This document shows, in pieces, positions 10,154 through 19,863 of a DNA stretch of 26,200 nucleotides (positions are counted from its first letter, which is position 1; each line of letters opens with the position of its first letter). The stretch covers positions 1 to 26,200 of the forward strand of contig OUQQ01000250.1 of NCBI GenBank assembly GCA_900404475.1, read 5' to 3'. The notes beneath the pieces are model-generated. The model ran no database searches. It saw nothing but the letters and a program-made list of their open reading frames with translations, and was not told the origin of the DNA. This DNA is from Spongospora subterranea (lineage: Eukaryota; Endomyxa; Phytomyxea; Plasmodiophorida; Plasmodiophoridae). Position numbers and translations under genes: made by a program.

Positions 10154-11792
10154 TTATTTGACAATGACAGACCAGGGATGTTGGACCTTTCCGTACTGCA
10201 AAAGAAACCAATAAATACTGACGAGAGTCAAATATGTGTTGATGTACCTGTATATCGAGAATGGTGTTGGAGATCCGTTGCGTAAGGGCGCCTGCTTGAC
10301 CTTCAGGGTTCTTGCTGTCCAAAGGTACTGGATAATCCTGCCGTGGAGATCGACTTCATAAACGGTACTGAGTATCTGATCACATAACTCACAGTTCCTT
10401 TGAAATGGATATTCTTGATAGGACTCACGATCGCGGCAGTTCCAGAACCAAATGCTTCAAGTAACTAGGAATGAAAAACGTCAACAACGCAAGTGGGTGA
10501 ACAAATCGGGAGAGCTACTCTGTTTTCCTTGATGGCGGTAAGCACCTCATTGAGAGAGAACCTCCTTTCTGTGACAGTAAACTCTCCCCATTTCCTACAA
10601 AGCGACAAAATCGAGTCCCGGGTCACTCCTGGTAATATTGTCCCATCGTCCAAAGGAGCTGTGATAAGCTCCTTCTCCCCTGACGGTAATTTCCAAAAGA
10701 AAAACTGGGACCATTTGTCAATAGATTATGCGTTCAACGACAAGCTTGTTTTGCTTTACTGACCTGGTTCATTGTGCCAACCTCAGTTACTTGTAAGTCT
10801 TCTCCGAAAAGCCACAGCACTTGCGAAAACCCTTTGCTGGCAGCGTTTTTCTGTGCCTTGATTGCAGGAGCGTAATTTCTGGCACAAGACACAGTCAATG
10901 ATTGTAATTGATTTGCCTTGTTTTCTTACGATCCGATTTTGAACGCTCCAGCACCACCGGGCCATGCTCTCACATTTTCATGATCCGCATATAACGAGAC
11001 GGCTTTGAATCCGGTTGCATAATATGGACCAACAGGGCACATGATTATGTAGAATCGAACTTGCTCACTTGGGGCGACACCTAGAAATGGCTGAATTTGG
11101 GGTTAATAAAATACTGTAGCGTCGTCTCAACGAGTTCAACGACGTACGAATGTGCTGATTATCGTCGGTCGAATGTAGAGGGAATAGCCGAACCCATTAG
11201 GAATCCAATCACGGTCGACCTTAACTAGTTCTTTGATTGAATCCATGATGACCTGCTCGTCTGGTACCTACACAGGGCATTATACACGTCCTGTTATTTT
11301 GCCAAGATGAGCTCATCGAACAAAATCCTTCATTTACCGCCATCTCCAATCGTTGGGCAGAGCTTCGCAATCTTTGCACGTTCATATCAGGCCGGAATAA
11401 CCGGATCCGGTTATCGCCATCAATATACGCTTTCATGCCCTCGAAGCATTCTGCGCCATGTAGAGTTAGTATCATGGTTCTATGAAACCAATTATATCGA
11501 CCTAACGCATAATGAAAGACGGTTGCAGCCGGATCAAGGCAGAATGGGGCATAGGGAGTAATCTCCGGCGATGCCCAACCCGTTGCTGTTTAATCATTCA
11601 GACGATCCCGCACATCTTACAAGGGCAAATACCTTTATTCCAGTCCATGAACAGTAGATGGTCAGTGAACGTTTTACCGAACACCAGTTTGTCGTTGGGC
11701 AACTTGACTTTCGGTGTCGTAGTGCGTGTCACTTTAATTTTAGTCGATGCGAGACGCCGGCAATAGCCTCGAGCAGAAGCGTTGAGGAGCAT
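10154..11792 (-). CDS. Branched-chain amino-acid aminotransferase, mitochondrial type
   Basis: Ten exons on the minus strand: 11792-11633, 11585-11502, 11450-11338, 11267-11148, 11090-10930, 10878-10764, 10704-10519, 10464-10389, 10327-10248, 10195-10154; 378 residues. This fold-type IV PLP enzyme interconverts leucine, isoleucine and valine with their 2-oxo acids, using glutamate/2-oxoglutarate. Seen: a [10 protein letters not shown] motif near residues 35-46, Phe-Glu-Gly-Met-Lys-Ala-Tyr (about 83-89), Leu-Phe-Arg-Pro, the PLP lysine at about 210 in Gly-Ala-Phe-Lys-Ile-Gly, Thr-Glu-Val-Gly-Thr-Met-Asn (244-250), Ile-Leu-Pro-Gly-Val, Gly-Ser-Gly-Thr-Ala-Ala (319-324) and Asp-Ile-Gln-Tyr-Gly near the end. 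The first about 30 residues are Arg/Ser/Ala-rich without acidic residues, suggesting a mitochondrial presequence, so the ATG at 11792 is preferred. Intron 2 (11501-11451) has the branch sequence TACTAAC. Donors GTCGAT (intron 2) and GTTATG (intron 8) are atypical. Confidence 0.93.
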
Positions 11793-12264
11793 GATGGGTT
11801 TATGATGTCGACCGTTGCAAAGTGACACGATTTGCGAAAAGTGGATTGCTAAAGGTGTAATGTATAAACAGAGGTAGTCAAGTAATCAAACTCCTTATCG
11901 ATGTCAACTGGCAGTTATATATGTCCTTTGTGGGACTGTGTTGCCCAGTGTGTCAACAGTGTGTGATGATATGATCGCACCAGAGTCCAGACAACCGGTT
12001 CGGTCTGGAACCGTGGCCGTGTCTGACCCCTGAGTCAAGGGTTCAGGCACGGCAGGTACCCCACCACTGTGACCCAGGACTGGCGGTGACCACGAGGCGG
12101 CTGATGACGCGTGTTACCAGTCGTTATGACGGCGGTTAACGCGGCAACGATCGGGTTCGGGTCCCGCTGGCCCATTATTCTCGTCGCTATTCAAGCAGCG
12201 CCGCGGCCACAAAGGAGAGCTCAGGAAATAAAGCCGATTTATTGTCAGATGTAGACGGGGCACG
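11793..12264. other. Intergenic spacer between aminotransferase and protease genes
   Basis: No open frame is convincing here. A minus-strand AATAAA (TTTATT at 12238-12243) lies just past the protease stop and may be its poly(A) signal. Two imperfect hairpins occur: CCAGAC/GTCTGG arms enclosing AACCGGTT (about 11988-12009), and a stem around 12019-12052 made of GTGTCTGA-like and TTCAGGCAC-like arms. The spacer should also hold the promoter of the aminotransferase gene. Confidence 0.5.
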
Positions 12265-13665
12265 TCAATCCCGAAGTATGGGCACGACAGAAGCTCTGAA
12301 ATCCCGCTTTCCTCTGCGAATGTGAAAAATTATCGGATCAGTGCGGTCAAACCCGACATAGTTCATTAATGCCTCCGCTGTAGGAGTTGGAACTCCGTCA
12401 TTGACGGCATAAATCACATCGCCTTGTCGTAGTCCAGCCTCTGTAAAGAGTTCAGATGGATCGTGAGTTGAAAACAATTTGTCATCAAATACTTGCTGCA
12501 GGGCCTGACGGAGTCACTGAAGTCACCAAAATCCCTTCTTTGATATCCGGGAAATTGGGATCTATAGAACGCTCGTTTTCTATAATCGAGGGTGCCAAGG
12601 TCAACATAAAAATGCCAATGTACGGTCGCTTAACACGCCCATGAAGAGCTAACTGGTGAACTACAGCTTTCACTGAAGCAAGTCACAAGTAATTTTAGTG
12701 TACGTGAATAGTATGATTTTGAGACCCTCGAACCAGTATTGATTGGAATGGCGAACGATATGCCAGACGCATCCTGCGCCTTCATTGAGGTAACCGCTAT
12801 GACTTCTCCTTCTAGATTCACTAATGGACCGCCAGAATTTCCAATGTTGATTGGTGCGTCTGCAAAAAAATCGGTGAAAGAAGTTCGTGGAATCAGGGGC
12901 TAACCTGTTTGTATGAAATCTGTTCGATGTGAAGCCGACAGGCCTAGTTCCCCACTTTGGCGCTGTATGGCGCTAATTATTCCTTGGGTCGCCGTTTTCT
13001 GCAGCATCAGTGGCGACCCCTTTTTCTTATTAGCAACAGCGATGTCATACAAATTGTCAGCCATGGAGTTTACCAATGCCAATACAATCTCTCCAGGTTT
13101 GACTTTATCGGAATCGCCAAAAGTGGACACAGGAAACTTGCCCTGACTCATGCATCAGTTTAGTGACGTCTGAAATGAATACAAAATAAACCAACCTCGG
13201 AGGTTTCTTTAGCAATTACAATCTGTAATAAAGCCACGTCTGTCTTCTCATCGATACCAACAACTGTGGCTGGAAATTGTCGATTATCATCTAAAGTGAC
13301 AGTCGGTCGACGTTCGCACCCTGACACGACATGGCCATTGGTAACGACCCTCCCACTTTCTGATATTATGAACCCGCTTCCGCTTGATATTCTACAGATC
13401 CACGATCACAATTATTGCTATGTGCCGCCGGAGGCAAGAGATACCCGGTAATGAAGGAGTAATTAGCTTGAGCACTGCACTGAACATTGACTACCGATGG
13501 GCCAGCCTTCTCGATCGCTGAGCAATAGGACTGCGAGTGCAGGCCCACTTTCGACGGTGGTGGCGACGGCGCTCCTTGAGCGTGAGCGAGTAAGGAAGCC
13601 TGATGCAGGAACAGGATGGAAGATCCTCCAATAGCCATACAAGATACAAGATGGTAATAAGCCAT
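12265..13665 (-). CDS. HtrA-family serine protease, HTRA2/Omi-like
   Basis: Seven exons on the minus strand: 13665-13445, 13391-13196, 13142-13074, 13019-12905, 12859-12734, 12672-12493, 12440-12265; 360 residues. The S1C protease triad is visible: His94 in Thr-Asn-Gly-His-Val-Val, Asp125 in Asp-Val-Ala-Leu-Leu, and Ser209 in Gly-Asn-Ser-Gly-Gly-Pro-Leu. A C-terminal PDZ domain (about 265-355) contains Ala-Gly-Leu-Arg-Gln-Gly-Asp-Val-Ile. The segment [11 protein letters not shown] before the PDZ is characteristic of the HTRA2 branch, which acts in protein quality control in the mitochondrial intermembrane space or nucleus. The N-terminus carries a hydrophobic stretch (about 8-28) then a Pro-rich linker, compatible with membrane anchoring; I see no animal-type IAP-binding tetrapeptide. 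Intron 13073-13020 is 54 nt, in-frame and stop-free; its removal restores the family sequence Gly-Glu-Ile-Val-Leu-Ala-Leu-Gly-Ser-Pro. The start context (ACACAATGG) is good, but a further upstream exon cannot be excluded. Confidence 0.93.
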
Positions 13666-13769
13666 TGTGTTGATGATAAAGGAATATCGTTATGATCATT
13701 GTGTTGAAACATTTCATGTCAAAATAAAAGTCCGCTTTTTCGTTTCCATCTCGGACTTACTGTGGACCT

Positions 13770-13901
13770 GAAGTGAATGGAGTTTTTGAAACTAATACAT
13801 GTCATAACATGGACGAACTTACACGTTCGGTTTATGAAGTGAATACAGTTTTTTAATACATGTTATAACATGGACGAACTTACACGTTCGGTTTCTGAAG
13901 T
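13770..13901. repeat. Two-copy tandem repeat with internal dyads
   Basis: A unit of about 61-66 nt is repeated at 13770-13835 and 13836-13896, and a third copy begins (GAAGT at 13897). Each unit holds a CATGTtATAACATG dyad (perfect at 13859-13872, one mismatch at 13798-13811) and a CGAAC/GTTCG inverted pair. It begins about 105 nt upstream of the protease start codon, so it may lie in that gene's promoter region. Confidence 0.85.
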
Positions 13902-13970
13902 CAGCTATGCTGGGCTCAACCTCTTATTTGATGGGATTGCTGGTCTCAACCTCAAGTTTTTTAAGGAACT

Positions 13971-14252
13971 TTAAATACACTGAAGAAGTGAAAACAGGAA
14001 AGTTGCAATCAGTCGCTGCACAACTTGAGAACTGCCTGGAAATGCTGCGTCTCTTCCATCTGGAGGTGTTTTATCCTTTGCTAGCAAGCCGCACAGTAGT
14101 TCGCCGTTCAGAGGAGGTCCTTCCTCTTCGTCACATTTCATCCACGCTTTCTGTTGCTGGTTCATACCCTTTGTTAAGAGCCACCATGAAGCATGGGCAG
14201 TACAGAAAGTTGGAAACACTTCCGCCTTTATGCCGAACAAATTCAGAGAATG
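13971..14252 (-). pseudogene. Possible continuation of the left-arm retroelement
   Basis: A minus-strand open frame (about 14240-13971) continues outward from the left arm of the inverted repeat. It has no recognised domain and no counterpart in the right flank that I can align. It could be further decayed 3' sequence of the same element or chance coding. Confidence 0.2.
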
Positions 14253-14907
14253 GCCCAGTTCAACAGCACCTGAAACCTTCGGGTGACAAGGCGCCGAATT
14301 CCCGCGGACGATGGCTACTGATTCATCTGTGAGAAGCTGCTTGAACGATGCTTTGATATCGTGACTACGGTTTGAATCGGTATCGCCAAGAAGCGCCTTG
14401 AGCAGGGTTACTCAGCCGTCGCCAATGGTGCCGTAAGTATCGATAGATAGAGGGATGAAACAGGCATCCTTGTCGCGGGTCTCGTCGCGATCAGCGCGGA
14501 TCGAGGGACCCGTGCGGACCGGGCAATCGCGTCCGTCGGGGAAACGATGGACACGTCCAACCAACGCAGCTTGCCGTTGATGAAGCAAAAATATTTTGAA
14601 GCCCGACGGACGCGATTGCCAGGTCCGCACGGATCCCTCGATTCGCGCTGGATAAGCGCGATCGCGACAAGACCCGCAACCTTGTCTAGCCGCCAAGGAT
14701 TAATCCCTCTATCTGTCGACACCTATGGCGACATTGGCGTCGGCTGGGTGACCCTGCAGGCGCTTCTTGGCGACACCGACCCAAACCGTCGTCACGATGT
14801 CAAAAGCATCGTTCAAACAGCTTCTCATAGATGTATCAGTAGCCATCGCCCGCGGGTCGGCGCCTTGTCACCCGAAGCTCCAGGCGCTGTTCACCCTGAA
14901 CTGGGTC
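14253..14907. repeat. Large imperfect inverted repeat of retroelement 3' ends
   Basis: The left arm (about 14253-14540) and right arm (about 14602-14907) are reverse complements with scattered substitutions and small indels, around a 61-nt centre. Read outward, each arm encodes pieces resembling the C-terminal tail found on many reverse-transcriptase retroelements: an Asp-Val-Ser-Ile-Val region (left arm and centre) and a Pro-Leu-Ser-(Ile/Val)-Asp-Thr-Tyr-Gly motif (both arms). Frames shift repeatedly, so both copies are dead. They look like two copies of the same element end in head-to-head orientation, the left on the minus strand and the right on the plus strand. The retroelement assignment rests on short motifs. 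Confidence 0.7.
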
Positions 14908-15290
14908 AATCCGGAGCAGAATCTTGGAAGGGTCCCAGATCTCGTTTCCCCCCTGTCTCCTACCCTTATCGCCCACACCACTCCAAAGTTAGTCAAATCA
15001 AGACGCATGACCAAAAAAACTAAAAATAGAGGTTGACGATGCACGGTACGGTGCGGCTCTGTGCGGTGCTTTCTTGAACATGACAAGGGACAAGTACAGT
15101 AATATCATTGTGGGGCTGCGTCGCTGCGATGCTTCTCAACTGTCACACTCAGCGTCGTCCCAATTGGGATCTGACGTGCAGTGAGCGGCACCTTCTTGCG
15201 AGTGACGTAACAACATCATGCGGTTGTGAGATGCGCCTCTTTACTAATTAGCGTCGACACACATTAATTGACCGCATCACAATCGTGGTC

Positions 15291-17439
15291 ATGTTCCAGG
15301 GCCAGGGCCAATCCCTCTTGATGGACGTCGAGCAGGACCTGGCACTGCCGCATTGTCAGCAGGGCGGCCAAGATCAGCCCAGCGATCTCCATAGGGTAAT
15401 GGCCAAGTTAGCCGCCACCGAGACGATGCTACAAGAGGTCAGAAAGCAATCCTTACTCACATAATTCAATCACATTAGTAATGCCATGTTTTCTGCAGCT
15501 ACGAGAACAGATGACGATTTTAAAAACGACTGAGGTAGAATACAGGACCATTATCATATCACAAGAGGAGAAGCTGGATGCCCTTGCAAGATCATTTATG
15601 ACTCAGAAACCCATGAAAGCACAGAATGATGCTTTGCAGAAACGAATACAAACATTGGAGCTAATTAACAAGCAACAACAAGATGAGAATACTGCGATCC
15701 GTTCCAGTTTAACGAATGAGACTTCAAAGCTTAAGTAGCATCCTAAGTAATATTATCAGAACTAATTTTCTCACACGAGTTACAATCAGGAAACTGAATT
15801 GTCATCAAGCCATACAAGCGACGTCACAAGTGTCGATGTTGAAAAGTGATTTACAGCACGCTAGAAATCAGTTAGCTGTGGTGCGAAAGCGTTGCCAGTA
15901 CTATATGGAGGGTCAGATACAAGTTTCCTCCATGAATATGTATGATCAAACACACAACTTAAGTTTCACAAAACCCAATGCATATTTAGGAACTCTTTCC
16001 AAGATCAAGCTGTAAATTTAACTTGTCAACACTCAATGATGCGTTGCAAGCTTCAGGACATTGAAGCTGAGCTTCAATCTTCTTTGTCGGAACGGTGCTG
16101 TCTTCAAAATCATGTGATTGAACTACAGGATCATGTACAAAAAGTACTATTGCTCATTAACAAAAGGTTGTGATTCATACTGATTCCCATCATCACAGCT
16201 TTCTTCATTACAGCATGAACAGCATTTGCTTATGACATCGGAAATTCGAAGGCGCGATCAAGTGGTGAACAGCTTACGAAAGCAGCTGTCACGCTGTCGT
16301 GCTAAGGAAGAGTCAAACTCTGAATCTGCTCATCAGAACTCAGAAACCGTCATCCAAAGTTGGATCGCCCTATTGGCAATAGTTCAGTGGTTGACTATGT
16401 GGTACTGTAGGAAATGGTGGACATAAGGTTGCTCAATTTAACTTCGAGGAGACGATTCTCTTGAAGGAGCTCAACGCCAGCCTTGTCGAAAAACTAATTC
16501 AGAGCCAAGATCATATAAACATTCTAAACCAGGTCACACTCAATTGTGCTTTCCAGAAACGATCCTGATCGATTGTGTTTAGCGTTTCGAAGTTTTTAGC
16601 CAAGGCAATACACACGGTGAGAAAGCGAATATGGGTCCTGGATGCCCCCCTTAGGATGTCCCCGTTAATGGTCAAGCCAGTGTACATTTTATATAATAGT
16701 ATAAATATATTATAGATAGGAGAGTCGCTACCCAAGTACAGGTACAGAAAAACACAGAGCAACAGTGCCAATGACAATGCCATGGCAAAACATGTGCATT
16801 GTCGTTGTGATTATTTTTGAGGATCTGCGGTAGAGAATCGAATAGTAAAGATATTTTGATGTAAAACGCCAAACAGAATCTATGTAATATCTCCTAAAGA
16901 CAATCAACACAAGTTGGGTTGACATTCAAATTGTGCTCTTGATTGAGCATTGCAATAATGGATGTTTCAGGACATCGTACAGCGTTTACTCGATTCTGCA
17001 GACCCGCTACTACTGCCATAACGTCTAAGGGTCAGGAACCTGGAACACCGGTTATCGCCTCGATATTTCCACCTGATGCATGCCGAGGAGTAAATAATGC
17101 GATAGCTCATCTGCGGATTACTCGACGAAGACTACAAGAGCTATTCCAGAGCAGTGACCAGGTCTTGATAACTCCTTGTAAACTAAGAAATAATCATTTA
17201 ACAACAAATTGTGTGTGATGTGCGCTGCTCAGGTTGAGCTGTGCGATAATGATCAGCTAATGGTGCAGGAATTATATAGGGAGGCGACCGGAGTCAATGC
17301 CATCCCGTTGAGCCAGATCGATATGACAGCCACATTACGGCTGTGCAATTTGCAAAGCGAGTGGCTGCTACAGATCGGTGCCCAACTTCATGATATATGC
17401 ACCAAATACAGATACGATCAATCGCTCTCTGAGAAATAA
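15291..17439 (+). CDS. Coiled-coil protein of unknown function
   Basis: Well-supported exons: 15291-15437, 15499-15734, 15790-15897, 15990-16143, then from 16199 to 16348 (or about 16380), 16428-16532, and 3' exons about 17030-17161 and 17233-17439. Junctions up to 16532 are GT-AG and phase-matched, with introns of 55-92 nt. The product has a Gln-rich N-terminus followed by a long amphipathic coiled coil rich in Glu, Lys, Gln and Leu, then a C-terminal part with Thr-Arg-Arg-Arg-Leu-Gln-Glu-Leu and a helical end. I recognise no family. The interval 16533-17029 is much longer than the other introns, so the middle is uncertain; it could hold a small exon (a frame opens after the AG at 16970) or the two halves could be separate genes. 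An AATAAA overlaps the stop codon at 17437. The protein is probably structural, but that is inference from the coil only. Confidence 0.6.
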
Positions 17440-17703
17440 AACACGGCGACGATCGTTATTCATCAATGAGTATTGTGATTGAGGCCATGATATGACTGTG
17501 ACCGTTTTAGTGTGTGCCAGTCAGTGTAATGTACATGTGATTAGTCCGCTACGGACTATGACTATGAGTGTGCAGGGGCGGGTAGCGCCATGTCCTGTCG
17601 GCATCGTCCTCGTCTTCTCTATTGGAGATATTCTGTAGCCTGTCGGTATCAGAACGGCGGTGAGCGTGACGGTAGCGAGCGATTATTCTGTGTGATTATT
17701 GCG

Positions 17704-18245
17704 ATGTCGGGCCGATCTCGTCAACCCCAGAGGGTTCAGAAGGTCATGGTTCAGCCCATTGTACGTTGCCTAAATGTGATTTGGCGAATTAATGAGGATG
17801 GGGATACTGTTGAGGGGTTGTTAGATGGCCTTTCCGTAGTAGAAATGGTTTTCAATTTCCCCCATCCCCATCCCGATTTTCGCCCTTAATATACCATGTG
17901 CTGACCATAATTCCATTAGACCCTCATTTTCCGCTTTCTACAAAGCGTAATACCCCTTAATGTCGCCTTTCTTTGACTCTAATATTGATCGTATAGAAAT
18001 CTCGAGTTCAACTAATGCTTTATGAGAACAGTGATATGCGATTAGAGGGCCAGATAATTGTCAGGATATTGTTCGTACAGTCTGTTTTATCGATATCGCT
18101 AATTCTTTTATGGTAGGGATTTGATGAGTATATGAATATCGTCCTAGATGAGGCTATCGAGATCTCACTAAAACGACAGACTCGTAAAAAACTCGGGCGG
18201 ATTTTGCTGAAGGGCGATAACATCACTCTGATCATGAGCTCATGA
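17704..18245 (+). CDS. Small nuclear ribonucleoprotein SmE
   Basis: Four exons, 17704-17760, 17920-17946, 17997-18059 and 18117-18245, give 91 residues, the usual SmE length. All junctions are GT-AG and phase 0. The N-terminus carries the SmE-typical Val-Gln-Lys-Val-Met-Val-Gln-Pro-Ile (residues 11-19), then Leu-Ile-Phe-Arg-Phe-Leu-Gln (21-27). The Sm1 motif includes Gly-Phe-Asp-Glu-Tyr-Met-Asn (50-56), which in the family places Asp/Tyr/Asn around the snRNA uridine; Sm2 ends with [12 protein letters not shown] (76-87). SmE is part of the heptameric Sm ring on U1, U2, U4 and U5 snRNAs, in cytoplasmic snRNP assembly and nuclear splicing. Exon 2 is a 27-nt micro-exon, and intron 1 is 159 nt against about 50-57 nt for the other two. 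Single ORFs hide this gene because no exon exceeds 43 codons. Confidence 0.95.
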
Positions 18246-19680
18246 ACACCAGGTTCAGGTTCCAGGACCAGGTCCTATACTATATTATCTGTACCAGCAC
18301 CTCATTAATACAGTCAAGTAATCAATCATTATCGCATCGCCAGAATTGCCAATCAATTTTTTATGGCATTTTCGTCGAATATCGTCAGTTCGAACTCATA
18401 CTATGATTGGGTTTTGGTGAAGGATTTTGGTTTTCGATTTTGTATGATTCATTTGTGTGATCTCAATATGCTCAACCGTAATCTTTTATTGATTACTTTC
18501 CCATTGTCGCACCTGGTCGACTTGGGTGTTGAAGGGTTATTCGCACTCGAAATGCATAACGGGTTCCAATGGTCAATAACTGGATATCGGATATGGCATT
18601 CAATAGCGTCATGTGATGTCCTGATTGGCATTGACGATGGTGAGTGAATGGGTTCATGTCCAGGCAAGGCTGTAATTGGGACGAAATTAATATGAGTGTT
18701 ATGATTTGGGAACATATTTACCAATCGGAAAAATCACGATAGTCAATCGTGAACGAGATAAACAGCGCTTCTCTGTCTGCTGTGACTTGACGAATTCATC
18801 GCTAAAGTCGTCAAATTCCGACACTGACTGTAATTGAGAATGGTCGTTGGGTCTGTTTCAGACCTGTTAGCACCGTCGCTGTCGTGCACTCTGAGTGAGA
18901 GTTGTATCACGAATCAGGTTCTAGATTGCGATCTGGTTCCGTTGGGTCAGGATGGATCATGCCGATTGTTTTGTGGCCAGGCTTCCATTCAGCCCAACTT
19001 GGCCAATCGTTAGCTCGAGTGGCAACGAAGGGTTAACACAACACGGGTTATGGTGTCGATATGCCACTCTGGAGAGGTTACCGAACGATTCATGGATCTC
19101 ACAAACCGAGCCAATTATCGACGTGCTGGGGACAATCGTGACAGGCTTTCGCACTGGGATTAGGAAAGATTCTGTCGGTGAGCATGTTTTGCGGCTTCAA
19201 CACATGGCGCATGTGGACGGCGATCAACATTGTATGATGATGGCGCGATCACAAAATGTCACACCCACCCACACACACTTTGCACTTCACTCAAATGTAT
19301 TCGGCGTCGGAATAGTTGTGATTGCAGATAGACGAAGGCCGACCTAATCTGTTTTCCGACGAAATCCATCTTTATCAGGTCACGTTTGATCCGATGGTGA
19401 AATCGAGTTAGTTCAGTGAAAATCAAATGGTGCACAGGAACAATCGATGTCGTTATACAATGGCGAAAATGCAGAACTGAATCAGGGGTTGAGATATTTT
19501 AGACAGGAGCAGACCAATTTTCAGAAAACGGTTAGAGATGTTGCAGAAAAAAGGGTACAGGTAACAAGAAAGTAGAAAAGAAGACCTAAGTTGATTGAAT
19601 CTGCTACACCAGACCACAATTTAAATTACTCCTAATACTTGTACCCGTCCTACCCCCGATTCTCCTCCACCGCATACTGT
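18246..19680. other. Intergenic region without a supported gene
   Basis: Open frames at 18363-18647 and 18952-19347 on the plus strand have no recognisable motif and no splice chain. A short palindrome-rich run of CAGGTTC/GGACC words lies at 18248-18275, and similar words recur near 18915-18950. I see nothing else that can be supported. Confidence 0.4.
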
Positions 19681-19727
19681 TCCTATATAAACTGGCTCAA
19701 TTCGGTTGATTATGTCTTCACAGGTAT

Positions 19728-19792
19728 CGTACGAGTGGCACAAGCTGATCAGTAGTTAAAAAGGGAATCCACCAACGTACGCCACTCGTACG
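19728..19792. repeat. 12-bp perfect inverted repeat with 41-nt loop
   Basis: CGTACGAGTGGC at 19728-19739 is matched by GCCACTCGTACG at 19781-19792. It lies about 70 nt beyond the 3' side of the copia fragment, and a TATATAA word sits about 45 nt before it. It may be part of an element end, but no long terminal repeat pair was identified. Confidence 0.8.
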
Positions 19793-19863
19793 GTGCTTGT
19801 TTAAAATCGTATTAAGACTTCAGTAATTTGACTATTTTGTTGACTATTGATATCCTTGAGGCG

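Noticed and set aside
10389..10464. Apparent one-base frameshift in the conserved Gly-Ser-Gly-Thr-Ala-Ala motif of the aminotransferase
   Set aside because: The frames on both strands around it fix the base numbering, and with that numbering the exon is in frame; I treat the apparent extra base as a misreading.
12085..12175. tRNA-like T-arm (CGGG-TTCGGGT-CCCG)
   Set aside because: The loop lacks the invariant A58 position, and no matching acceptor stem, D-arm or anticodon arm is found upstream.
14547..15023. 158-codon plus-strand ORF
   Set aside because: It runs through the right arm of the inverted repeat and mixes frames of the retroelement tail; best explained as decayed element sequence rather than a gene.
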